A DNA stretch of 64,000 bases from Candidatus Merdivicinus faecavium (GTDB taxonomy: Bacteria; Bacillota; Clostridia; Oscillospirales; Ruminococcaceae): NCBI GenBank assembly GCA_018716285.1, contig DVKD01000015.1, positions 1-64,000 on the forward strand, written 5' to 3'. How positions within the stretch are numbered: the first letter of the stretch is position 1; each line of letters opens with the position of its first letter. Positions 54,241-62,315 of this stretch are shown piece by piece. The notes beneath the pieces were generated by a model, which saw only the letters and a list, made by a program, of their open reading frames with translations, ran no database searches and was not told the origin of the DNA. Both the position numbers and the translations under genes were made by a program.

Positions 54241-56040
54241 ATGAGTAAAAATAAAAAGCGGAAAAGCTCCCTTACCCTGACCATCCGCCGGCTCTTCGGC
54301 CTACCGGAAAAGGAGACCGATATTCTCAAAGAGGAGCGGATGCAGAGCCCGTTCCGCACGATGGTCCGGAATTTTGTGACAAATAAGGCCGCCATGTTCG
54401 GCACCATTGTCTTCCTTCTGATTTTCTGCACAGTGTTTATCGGGTCGGCAATCTATCCGCTCGATATCAACGCGCAGGATACGACCCAGCAGAACGTCTC
54501 GCCCGGCTTTGACATGCTTAAGATCCCGAGCGCCCTCAAAAATAACGCCCAGGATGTTTCGGTCGGTTCCGTTTTCGCGGTCGGCGTGGACCGGGACGGA
54601 AATCTCTACCAGTGGGGTAAGCTGACCGATAAGCTTAAAAAGATGCCCGACGCGGACAGGAAGTATGTCCAGGTTTCGGCGGGCTTAAACCATGCCCTCG
54701 CCCTCACCGACGAAGGCAAGGTCGTCACCTGGGGCAACGACCGCCTCGGTCTTGCCAACATCCCGCTGGAAGTCAAGGATGCGACCGACATCAAGCAGAT
54801 CGCGGCCGGCTACCAGGTGTCCTTTGTCGTAACCGAGAGCGGCAACATCTACTACTGGGGCAACCCCAACGCCCTGACCATCAGCATTCCCGAGGAACTG
54901 CAGGGACAGGTGGACAAGGTTGTTTTGAACCTTACCACAGCCTTTGTCCTGACAAAAGACGGGCGGGTCGTCATGCTCAGCAATTCGGCCACCCCCTTTG
55001 CCAACATCCCGGAGGAGATCCAGGGCAATGTTGTCGACATTGCAGCCAATGACCGCGCGGTAGCCGCTGTCACCTCCGACGGGCAGGTCTATGTCTGGGG
55101 AACCAACGACTACGGCCTGTTTGAAGTCCCGGCGGAAGTCCAGGGCAAAGCAGCCGCCATCGCCGGCGGGCGCTTCCACTTCACTGTGCTGACTACCGAC
55201 AAAACTGCCGTTTCCTGGGGCAACGACACCTACGGACAGTCCTCTGCGCCTGCGCTCACAAATGTCTCCTCGATTGATTCGGGCTATTTCCAGAGCTATG
55301 CCATCGATGAGAATGGAAATCTGACCGGATGGGGGCTCAAGGGCTACCTTTTCGGCACCGACCACTACGGCCGCGACATCGTGCTGCGGATGCTCGCCGG
55401 CGGCCGGATGACCATGACCATCGGCGCGATTGCGGTCATCATCTCGACCATCCTCGGCGTCATCATCGGCGGCATTTCCGGCTATTACGGCGGCTGGATT
55501 GACAATTTGCTGATGCGCTTTACCGAAATTGTCATGTCCCTGCCTTTCCTGCCGCTCGCAATCGTCCTTTCTGCGGTCGTCGGCAACCGGCTCTCAGAGG
55601 TGGGGCGAATCAGCATGATTATGGTGATCTTGGGCTTCCTCTCCTGGCCGGGACTCGCGCGACTGGTCCGCGCCCAGGTTCTTTCGGCGCGGGAACAGGA
55701 GTATGTCACCGCCGCCAAAGCGATGGGCATCCGGGAATTTACCCTGATCTTCCGCCATATCCTCCCGAACGTCATTACAGTCGTCATCGTCAATACGACG
55801 CTGGCTTTCGCCACCTGCCTGCTGACCGAGTCGAGCCTCTCCTTCCTGGGATTCGGCGTCGTCGAGCCCAACCCCACTTGGGGCAACATGCTCAACAGCG
55901 CCCAGAGCTCGGACGTCATCCAGGATATGTGGTGGCGCTGGGTCTTCCCGTCCATCGCCCTGAGCCTTGCTGTTATCAGCATCAACCTCATCGGCGACGG
56001 CATGCGCGACGCAATCGACCCCAAATCCAATGAACGATAG
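54241..56040 (+). CDS. peptide ABC permease (DppC/OppC type) with inserted RCC1-like beta-propeller
   Basis: A 599-residue permease; normal DppC proteins are ~300. TM1 is ~52-73. Residues ~104-368 hold seven RCC1-like repeats, beginning at about 104, 143, 186, 225, 263, 305 and 343. Each has an AAG/ALT/DG/WG pattern, such as VSAGLNHALALTDEGKVVTW and VSSIDSGYFQSYAIDENGN. The permease core resumes with FGTDHYGRDIVLRMLAGGR (371-389), the usual start after TM1. The EAA loop is REQEYVTAAKAMGIREFTLI. By topology the propeller lies outside the cell. Seven repeats are enough for a closed propeller. It may bind peptide, the binding protein or wall material. Confidence 0.93.
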   Translation: MSKNKKRKSSLTLTIRRLFGLPEKETDILKEERMQSPFRTMVRNFVTNKAAMFGTIVFLLIFCTVFIGSAIYPLDINAQDTTQQNVSPGFDMLKIPSALKNNAQDVSVGSVFAVGVDRDGNLYQWGKLTDKLKKMPDADRKYVQVSAGLNHALALTDEGKVVTWGNDRLGLANIPLEVKDATDIKQIAAGYQVSFVVTESGNIYYWGNPNALTISIPEELQGQVDKVVLNLTTAFVLTKDGRVVMLSNSATPFANIPEEIQGNVVDIAANDRAVAAVTSDGQVYVWGTNDYGLFEVPAEVQGKAAAIAGGRFHFTVLTTDKTAVSWGNDTYGQSSAPALTNVSSIDSGYFQSYAIDENGNLTGWGLKGYLFGTDHYGRDIVLRMLAGGRMTMTIGAIAVIISTILGVIIGGISGYYGGWIDNLLMRFTEIVMSLPFLPLAIVLSAVVGNRLSEVGRISMIMVILGFLSWPGLARLVRAQVLSAREQEYVTAAKAMGIREFTLIFRHILPNVITVVIVNTTLAFATCLLTESSLSFLGFGVVEPNPTWGNMLNSAQSSDVIQDMWWRWVFPSIALSLAVISINLIGDGMRDAIDPKSNER

Positions 56041-56051
56041 GAGGAACCTTT

Positions 56052-57074
56052 ATGGCATTGCTGGAACTGAAAAACCTGCACACCTTCTTTAAAACCAAGA
56101 AGGGTATTGTAAAGGCCGTAAACGGCGTCTCCTACTCGGTAGAGGCCGGCCGCACCCTCGGCATCGTCGGGGAGAGCGGCAGCGGCAAGAGCGTCTCCGC
56201 CATGAGCATCCTGCGGCTTTTGGACGGAAACGGCTATATTGACAGCGGCGAGATCCTCTTCGAGGGCCAGGACCTGGCCAAGGCCACCAACGAGGAGATG
56301 TATAAGATCCGCGGCAACAAGATCTCGGTTATCTTCCAGGAACCGATGACCTCGTTAAACCCCGTATTTACCGTTGAGCGGCAGCTCAACGAGGTTTTCC
56401 TCACGCACCAGAAGGTGAATAAGAAGGAAGCTTCCAAGCGCTCGCTCCAAATGCTTCAGGCGGTCAAGATCCCCAATCCCGCCAACGTCCTGAAGCAGTA
56501 CCCCCATCAGCTTTCGGGCGGAATGCGCCAGCGCGTCATGATCGCGATGGCGCTCGGCTGCCAGCCGAAGGTGCTCATCGCCGACGAGCCGACTACCGCC
56601 CTCGACGTCACCATCCAGGCCCAGATCCTCAAGCTGATGAACGATCTGAAGGAGCAGAACGGCACCTCCATCCTCTTCATCACCCACGACCTCGGCGTCA
56701 TCAACGAGATGGCCGACGACGTCGCCGTCATGTACTGCGGCCAGGTGGTCGAGATGGCCCCTGTGGAGACGATTTTCGGCGAAAATCCCTACTCCCACCC
56801 CTACACCGAAGGGCTGATGAACTCCATCCCGCGGCTCAATACCCCCACCGGCGTGCGGCTGGACGCCATTCCCGGCGCAGTGCCGCATCCGCTTGACCTG
56901 CCCAAGGGCTGCAAATTTGCGCCGCGCTGCAAGTACGCGACCAGCCGCTGCATGGAGCAGGAACCGGAGCTCTATCAGATCGAAGGCAACCACCAGGTCC
57001 GGTGCTTCTACCCCTGCAAGGGCGACCGCACCAAGGAGATCGAACAGCTGAAGGAGGCGCAACATGCAAACTAA
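56052..57074 (+). CDS. peptide ABC transporter ATPase, DppD/OppD type
   Basis: A 340-residue ATPase of normal length. Walker A is [11 protein letters not shown], the Q-loop is [13 protein letters not shown], and the signature is [17 protein letters not shown]. Walker B is [12 protein letters not shown], and the H-loop is FITHDLGVI. The C-terminal oligopeptide domain ends with [15 protein letters not shown], the Cys cluster typical of this class. The gene overlaps its DppF-type partner by 11 bases. Confidence 0.97.
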   Translation: MALLELKNLHTFFKTKKGIVKAVNGVSYSVEAGRTLGIVGESGSGKSVSAMSILRLLDGNGYIDSGEILFEGQDLAKATNEEMYKIRGNKISVIFQEPMTSLNPVFTVERQLNEVFLTHQKVNKKEASKRSLQMLQAVKIPNPANVLKQYPHQLSGGMRQRVMIAMALGCQPKVLIADEPTTALDVTIQAQILKLMNDLKEQNGTSILFITHDLGVINEMADDVAVMYCGQVVEMAPVETIFGENPYSHPYTEGLMNSIPRLNTPTGVRLDAIPGAVPHPLDLPKGCKFAPRCKYATSRCMEQEPELYQIEGNHQVRCFYPCKGDRTKEIEQLKEAQHAN

Positions 57075-58635
57075 CCAGACTGAAAAGAAGGTGCTGCTGC
57101 GCATTTCCCACCTCAAGCAGTGGTTCCCGGTCAAAAAGACCACCATCGGCGGCGAACAGCTCTATGTCCGCGCCAACGACGATATTTCGCTCGACATCTA
57201 TGAGGGCGAGACCCTCGGCCTTGTCGGCGAGAGCGGCTGCGGCAAGTCCACCCTCGGGCGGGTTCTGCTCCAGCTTTACCACCAGACCGAAGGCAAGACC
57301 ATGTATTACGGCCGCACCATCGACTCCCTTGCCCCCGCTTATGTGGAAAAGACCTTAAAACACCTCGAGAGCGGCCGCGCCAAACTCCGCGAGCTGGAAG
57401 CGAAGCGCGACAAGCTCGTCCGGGAGTACGAATCCCTCGACGAGACCTCCCGCCGCGCCAAAAAGGCGGAGAAGGACAAGGCCGTCAAGGAGGCGCACAG
57501 CCTCTTCCTCGATATGGCGCAGCTGGTCGGCGGCTTCCTCGCCCTCGACGATTTGAAGCCGGTTTCCGAGCTGTTTTTGCAGGAATACCGCTCCGCGGCA
57601 GCCCTCCACAAAATGCGGGAGGCGCGCGACCTCGTCCAGATCGACCGCAACGCCGTCGAAGGGCGCCGCGATGCCGCCAAGCAGAAGGGCAAAAACGCCG
57701 CTTCCCTCGAAGCAAAACTGCGCAAGCTGGATGCGGACCTCAAAGCCCGCGATGAAAAGATCGCCGCCGGGGAGGCAGAGCTTGCGAAGATCCGCACCGA
57801 GATTGAGTCGCTGCGGATTCAGAATGCCGGCAAGGGCAAGTTCGACGAGTACGAGCGTTACCGCGACGACGGCATCGACCTCGCGAAGCTGGGCTATAAG
57901 GAAATGCGGCAGCTCCGCAAGGATCTCCAGCTGATCTTCCAGGACCCCTATTCTTCGCTGAACCCCCGCATGACGGTCGGGCAGATCATCGGCGAGGGTC
58001 TGCTTGCCCACAACTTTTTCCAGAAAAACGACGACCGGATGATGGATTACGTCATGCAGGTCATGGAGAACTGCGGACTTTCCTCCTATATGATCCACCG
58101 CTACCCGCACCAGTTCTCGGGCGGCCAGCGGCAGCGCATCGGCATCGCCCGTTCGCTGGCGGTCAAGCCGAAGTTTGTGGTCTGCGACGAGGCGGTCTCG
58201 GCCCTCGACGTTTCCATCCAGTCCCAGGTCATCAACCTGCTCCAGGACCTCAAGGAGCAGGAGCACCTGACCTACCTCTTCATCACCCATGACCTGAGCG
58301 TCGTCAAGTATATCAGCGACCGGATCGCGGTCATGTACCTGGGCAACGTCGTCGAGCTGGCGCGGTCGGAGGACCTCTTTGCCCATCCCCTCCACCCCTA
58401 TACCGAGGCGCTGCTGCTCGCCATCCCGACCACCGACCTCGACCACCGCAAGCAGATCGTGCCGCTGGAGGGCGACATCCCCAGCCCCATCAAGCCGCCC
58501 AAGGGCTGCAAGTTCCACACCCGCTGCAAGTACGCGACCGACCTCTGCCGGGAGGTCGTCCCCGATTTTGTTGAGGCGGAACCCGGCCATTTTGTCGCCT
58601 GCCACCACATCCTCGACCACAAGGTCATCGAGTAA
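57064..58635 (+). CDS. peptide ABC transporter ATPase, DppF/OppF type, with coiled-coil insertion
   Basis: A 523-residue ATPase; DppF is normally ~320-330. Walker A is GESGCGKSTLG (55-65). From ~91 to ~278 lies a charged, Lys/Glu/Ala-rich helical insert (EKTLKHLESGRAKLRELEAK, SLEAKLRKLDADLKARDEK) with coiled-coil heptads. The normal fold resumes at GYKEMRQLRKDLQLIFQDP, with the Q-loop Gln293. The signature FSGGQRQRIGIARSLAV, Walker B VVCDEAVSALDV, the H-loop and the C-terminal GCKFHTRCKYATDLC are intact, so catalysis should be kept. The insert sits in the regulatory beta-subdomain near the permease interface. Confidence 0.95.
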   Translation: MQTNQTEKKVLLRISHLKQWFPVKKTTIGGEQLYVRANDDISLDIYEGETLGLVGESGCGKSTLGRVLLQLYHQTEGKTMYYGRTIDSLAPAYVEKTLKHLESGRAKLRELEAKRDKLVREYESLDETSRRAKKAEKDKAVKEAHSLFLDMAQLVGGFLALDDLKPVSELFLQEYRSAAALHKMREARDLVQIDRNAVEGRRDAAKQKGKNAASLEAKLRKLDADLKARDEKIAAGEAELAKIRTEIESLRIQNAGKGKFDEYERYRDDGIDLAKLGYKEMRQLRKDLQLIFQDPYSSLNPRMTVGQIIGEGLLAHNFFQKNDDRMMDYVMQVMENCGLSSYMIHRYPHQFSGGQRQRIGIARSLAVKPKFVVCDEAVSALDVSIQSQVINLLQDLKEQEHLTYLFITHDLSVVKYISDRIAVMYLGNVVELARSEDLFAHPLHPYTEALLLAIPTTDLDHRKQIVPLEGDIPSPIKPPKGCKFHTRCKYATDLCREVVPDFVEAEPGHFVACHHILDHKVIE

Positions 58636-58647
58636 GGCGGGGACGCG

Positions 58648-58857
58648 ATGTTCAATCTCTTCCGAAACCGCAGGCTGGAGCGCAACCTCCGTGTCGAAGA
58701 AAGCGAGGAGCGCTTTCGCAAGCAGCTTGACGAGACGCCGCTTGAAAAGAAGGACATCCCCGCGATGATCATTGCGGCCTTTCTCGTCCTGCTGCCGGCC
58801 GTACTCGTGACCTTCGGCCTGATTGTGCTGCTGATGTATCTTTTTTTCTTCCATTAA
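58648..58857 (+). CDS. 69-residue membrane protein at the end of the peptide transporter operon
   Basis: The N-terminal ~38 residues are charged and probably helical (RRLERNLRVEESEERFRK). One TM helix follows (AAFLVLLPAVLVTFGLIVLL), ending in FFFH. It starts 12 bp after the DppF gene, and a terminator follows. I know no named family. The charged helix could pair with the coiled coil in the ATPase, which is inference. Confidence 0.75.
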   Translation: MFNLFRNRRLERNLRVEESEERFRKQLDETPLEKKDIPAMIIAAFLVLLPAVLVTFGLIVLLMYLFFFH

Positions 58858-58876
58858 CTGCCGTTTTTCGGCGCAA

Positions 58877-58911
58877 AAATCCCCGCGCAGGTGCTGCCCG
58901 CGCGGGGATTT
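58877..58911. terminator. bidirectional terminator after the peptide transporter
   Basis: A perfect 12-bp stem, AAATCCCCGCGC / GCGCGGGGATTT, with A- and T-rich flanks, between convergent operons. Confidence 0.9.
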
Positions 58912-58929
58912 CACTTTTGCCGATACAGT

Positions 58930-59799
58930 TTACAGGGCTGCCGCCAGGAGATCCGCGAGCTCCCCGTCCGCAGGGTAGGCGATCTCCCCAAGGAGGAGAA
59001 GCCCATCGTCGGGGTACCAGACGAGCCGGAAGGAGAGCCCGTTCGGGAGGACGGCGGACAGTTCCGCGGCCGCCGTTCCCTCGGGTATTGTGCCGGAGGG
59101 GATGAGGGCCGCCAGCAGCGGGCCCGCAGAGTCCGGGAGGGCGCTGCCCGCCAATTCGGCGGAGATTCCTTCCCCGTCAAAGCCGTAAAGCGCGCCCAGG
59201 GTCATCCCTTCCGCCCCGCCGCTGCAAAGGAGGAAGGAGAGCTCCTCCTCACTTTGGAGCAGCCGGACGGCCGGCACCTCCGCAAGCGGGAGGTAGGCGT
59301 AGACCATCCCGGCCGCTGTTTCTCCCAGAAGGTCGCCGCGGTCAGCCTCCGCAGGGGATTCCGGCAGGCCGGTTTCCGCTAAGAGGGCCGGGTCCGAAAC
59401 GACCGTGTAGCGGATGCCGTCCAGCTCGCAGCCGGTATCCAGTATGGCCGTTTCCAGCCCCACGCCCAGCTTGTTTTCCCGCGCGCTGTCTGACGCGTCT
59501 TCCGCACTGCCCATCTGGGCTTCGGCAGCCGCGGCGGAAGATTCCGCGGCGGAGGACGCCTCCGGCGCTGTCGAATAGGCGGCAGAGCTGCTTGTGCTGC
59601 CCGAAGTGTTGGTCTCGACCCCGTTCAGGCGGACATATATCAGGCCGCCCGCAGCGATGACCATCAGGCAGGCGGCAGCAGAGAGCCAGCGCAGGGCAGT
59701 CCGGGCAGGACGCGCCTTTGCGGGGGTATAGTCCTCCGCCTCGGTGAGGAAGCGGTCGTCGATCTCTCCGATCGCTTCGAACAGCTTTAAGGATTTCAC
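58930..59799 (-). CDS. putative membrane anti-sigma factor
   Basis: A 289-residue protein with one TM helix (~37-57). The cytoplasmic N-terminus is short (KLFEAIGEIDDRFLTEAEDY), as in anti-sigma proteins with the 'IGEIDDxxLxEA' start seen in clostridia. A Ser/Ala/Glu linker (~65-95) leads to an extracellular domain of unknown family. The start is GTG, overlapping the sigma gene stop (GTGA), with GGAGGG upstream. Coupling to the ECF gene and topology support the anti-sigma role; no classical zinc motif (ZAS) is seen. Confidence 0.8.
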   Translation of the reverse strand: MKSLKLFEAIGEIDDRFLTEAEDYTPAKARPARTALRWLSAAACLMVIAAGGLIYVRLNGVETNTSGSTSSSAAYSTAPEASSAAESSAAAAEAQMGSAEDASDSARENKLGVGLETAILDTGCELDGIRYTVVSDPALLAETGLPESPAEADRGDLLGETAAGMVYAYLPLAEVPAVRLLQSEEELSFLLCSGGAEGMTLGALYGFDGEGISAELAGSALPDSAGPLLAALIPSGTIPEGTAAAELSAVLPNGLSFRLVWYPDDGLLLLGEIAYPADGELADLLAAAL

Positions 59800-60356
59800 A
59801 GGGAAATTCCCTCCTTTGTCAGATAATCGCGGAGCTTTTTCCGCAGGCGGAAGAGCATCGAGGCCGCCTTGCTGGTGCTCATCCCGGTGCGGGCGGCGAC
59901 CTCCTCGATGGAGTCGGCGAACCAGTAGCGCCGGACAAAAACCGTCCGCTGCTCCCGCGTGAGGGTGTCGAGAAAAGCGCTCAGCAGGCCGCCGAGGGCG
60001 CGGGCGTCAACCGTCTCCTCAAGGGTGCCGCCAGCCGGGAGGCAGTCCTCGAGCTCCGAGAGGAGGACGCCGGTCTCGCCGCCGCCCCGCTTGGCCGCGT
60101 GGCGCTTCTGCCAGCAGTGGAGCGAGATGTTGCGGGTGATTTTTCCCAAAAAGGCGGAAAAAATGGATGGGCGCTGGGGCGGGATGGCGTTCCAGACGCC
60201 GAGGTAGGCGTCGCTGACGCACTCCTCAGCGTCCTGCGGATCGTGCAGAATATTCATGGAGATACGGCGGCAGTAGCTGCCGTATTTTTGATCGGTCTGG
60301 GCAATGGCCTCCTCTGAACGGTTCCAGTAGAGATCGATGATCTGAGAGTCGTCCAT
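59796..60356 (-). CDS. ECF-type RNA polymerase sigma factor
   Basis: A 186-residue sigma-70 family protein. Region 2 includes ISMNILHDPQDAEECVSDAY and FSAFLGKITRNISLHCW. Region 4 is TREQRTVFVRRYWFADSIEE, then AARTGMSTSKAASMLFRLRK with the HTH. Domain 3 is absent, as in ECF factors. It is coupled to the membrane anti-sigma gene downstream. A TATTATAATA stretch (60374-60383) lies upstream and may contain its -10 element. Confidence 0.93.
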   Translation of the reverse strand: MDDSQIIDLYWNRSEEAIAQTDQKYGSYCRRISMNILHDPQDAEECVSDAYLGVWNAIPPQRPSIFSAFLGKITRNISLHCWQKRHAAKRGGGETGVLLSELEDCLPAGGTLEETVDARALGGLLSAFLDTLTREQRTVFVRRYWFADSIEEVAARTGMSTSKAASMLFRLRKKLRDYLTKEGISL

Positions 60357-60476
60357 CAGGCAGCCTCCTTCCTATTATAATAGACCCGTTTTCGGGCGTT
60401 TGATTGCATTGCCGGGCAAATTTCCCGCATAACGGCCCGACCGCTGCCCATACTCTGCGGGAAAGGGTGTGTGATT

Positions 60477-61382
60477 ATGGGCGCGGAGCGCAACCGGGAG
60501 AAAAAGGAACGGTCTTCCTTCGGAATTTTTATGATATCCTTCAGCATCAGCCTGACGGTGCTGCTGGCAGTCGTGCTGGCGGTGATGTCGGCGGTATTCG
60601 GGCCTCTCGGCAGCAGCCGGACCGGCCAGGAATCCGCTCCCGAAGCCGCCGAAGCGGGGCTTTCCTACCGCCCGGACGCAGCGGCCGGCTTGAACCTTCT
60701 GGTGGTAAGCGTGCGGGAGCGGAGCGACGCGCCCCACGCCTTCACCCTCTGCCGGTTCGACCCTGCCAACGACCGGATCCTCCTCGTCCCCATTCCGCCC
60801 GAGACAGTGACGACGGTCCAGGCCCGCACCGACACCTTTGCCGGGCATTACGGCTACGCCGGCTCGGCAAACGCGCGGCTGGCGGCCGAAAACCTGCTGG
60901 GCTGCACAGTCGGCCGCTATGTGCGGCTGAGCAGGGGAGGGGCTGTCAACCTGATCGACGCGCTGGGCGGCCTCACCTATCATTTTGACGAGGGCTACGA
61001 GACGGACACGGTCTCCGTCCCGGCTGGCACCCATCTCTTAAACGGCGAGCTGCTCTACGAGGTGGCGAACGCCGCCCCCGCGGATGTGCAGGCGGAAAAC
61101 TGGCGGCTCACCCTGGCCGGGGAGCTGCTCGTGCAGCAGCTTGACGCCGAAGCCGACGACCGGCTGGATTACCTGATGGAGGTTTTCTGGAACAACACCG
61201 ACACCGACCTGTCCCAGTTTGATTATACCACAAGACGCAAGGCTTTGACATACTTTTTGGAAAATGAAGAAAAACGGGTGGAGATTTTCCCGCTTTCCGG
61301 CAGCTGGAACCCGGAACACACCGAGTTTGTCCCCAGCGAGCAGGTGCTGAGCGAGCTGCGGGGGATGTTCGAAGGGGAATAG
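60477..61382 (+). CDS. degenerate LCP-like membrane protein
   Basis: A 301-residue protein with one N-terminal TM helix (~15-40) and an LCP-like extracellular domain. The strand pattern LNLLVVSVRE, FTLCRFDPANDRILLVPIP and INLIDALGG-like AVNLIDALGGLTYHF follows LCP ligases. The catalytic PRDT is replaced by PPETV, and the R..DxGR..RQ motif is missing. It is therefore unlikely to be an active ligase. An ATG at 60477 is preferred over the GTG at 60471. It is divergent from the sigma gene. Confidence 0.75.
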   Translation: MGAERNREKKERSSFGIFMISFSISLTVLLAVVLAVMSAVFGPLGSSRTGQESAPEAAEAGLSYRPDAAAGLNLLVVSVRERSDAPHAFTLCRFDPANDRILLVPIPPETVTTVQARTDTFAGHYGYAGSANARLAAENLLGCTVGRYVRLSRGGAVNLIDALGGLTYHFDEGYETDTVSVPAGTHLLNGELLYEVANAAPADVQAENWRLTLAGELLVQQLDAEADDRLDYLMEVFWNNTDTDLSQFDYTTRRKALTYFLENEEKRVEIFPLSGSWNPEHTEFVPSEQVLSELRGMFEGE

Positions 61383-61383
61383 C

Positions 61384-61412
61384 TTGACAGCCGGGGGGAA
61401 ATGTGCTATCAT
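61384..61412 (+). promoter_or_regulatory. promoter of the methyltransferase gene
   Basis: TTGACA (61384-61389), a 17-bp spacer and TATCAT (61407-61412), directly after the preceding stop codon. Confidence 0.8.
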
Positions 61413-61463
61413 TGGGAAAACATTTTTCCAAAAGAATGGACGGCAGGAAAGAAGGACACCGGC

Positions 61464-62315
61464 ATGAAGGAAAGCAGGGAACAGGTGCGCGCCTTTTACG
61501 AGGGCGCGGCGCAGGCGGAGTGGAAGCGGCTCGACGGCTATGCGCCGGAATTTGAGATCAATCTACGGATGATGGAGCGGTATCTCCGCCCCGGCGACCG
61601 GGTGCTCGACATCGGCGGCGGGCCGGGGCGGTACGCCTTGGCGCTTGCCCGGAGAGGGTGCGCGGTCACCCTTGTCGACCTCTCCTCCGCCAATGCGGAG
61701 CTGGCCGCGGCAAAGGCGGCCGAAGCGGGGCTTCCGATCACCGCGATGCAGGGGGACGCGCTGGAGCTGGACGCCCTCCATCTGGGAAAATTTGACCATG
61801 TGCTGCTGATGGGGCCGCTCTACCACCTCCTCGAAGAAGAGGAGCGGAAAGAGGCGGTGCGGCAGGCGCTTTCCCGCCTGAAACCCGGCGGGACGCTCTT
61901 TGCCGCCTTCATTTCCCAGTCTGCCAACCTCATCGACCTGCTGCGGGGGTATCCGGCAGAGATCCTGCGCGGCGCCCCGGAGGAGGAAGCCTGGCTGCAG
62001 AACCTGCTGGAGGGCAGGGCTTACGCGGGCGGGGGCTTCACCCAGGTCTACTTCGAGCAGGTCAGCGGCATTCTGCCCTTTTTCGCCCAATTCCCGCTGG
62101 AAACGCTGCATTTCCTCTCCAGCGAGGGAATACTGGCTCCCTTCCGCCATTCTCTGCAAAGCCAGCCGCAGGAGGTGCGGGAACGGTGGCTGGACATCGC
62201 CTTCCGGCTCTGCGAGCGGGAGGAATTTCTCGCCTACGGCGAGCACCTGCTTTATATCGGGCGGCTCACCGCCCCTTTTCCGGCCGGGGAGACCCCGGGA
62301 GGAGCTGCCTGCTGA
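61464..62315 (+). CDS. class I SAM-dependent methyltransferase
   Basis: A 283-residue protein. Motif I is VLDIGGGPGRYALALA, motif II carries VTLVDLSSANAELA, and MQGDALELDAL and FDHVLLMGPLYHL follow. This resembles small-molecule methyltransferases of the UbiE/Tam class; the substrate is unknown. ATG at 61464 follows AAGAAGGA. Its last 50 bases overlap the end of the convergent MATE gene. Confidence 0.88.
   Translation: MKESREQVRAFYEGAAQAEWKRLDGYAPEFEINLRMMERYLRPGDRVLDIGGGPGRYALALARRGCAVTLVDLSSANAELAAAKAAEAGLPITAMQGDALELDALHLGKFDHVLLMGPLYHLLEEEERKEAVRQALSRLKPGGTLFAAFISQSANLIDLLRGYPAEILRGAPEEEAWLQNLLEGRAYAGGGFTQVYFEQVSGILPFFAQFPLETLHFLSSEGILAPFRHSLQSQPQEVRERWLDIAFRLCEREEFLAYGEHLLYIGRLTAPFPAGETPGGAAC

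Noticed and set aside
54241..56040. That the RCC1-permease is an assembly error joining two genes
   Set aside because: The frame is continuous, the repeats lie inside one permease with TM1 before and the GTD motif after them, and codon use is uniform.
57064..58635. That the long ATPase is a fusion of two genes
   Set aside because: Walker A is before and the Q-loop, signature and Walker B are after the insert, so it is one ABC domain with an internal insertion.
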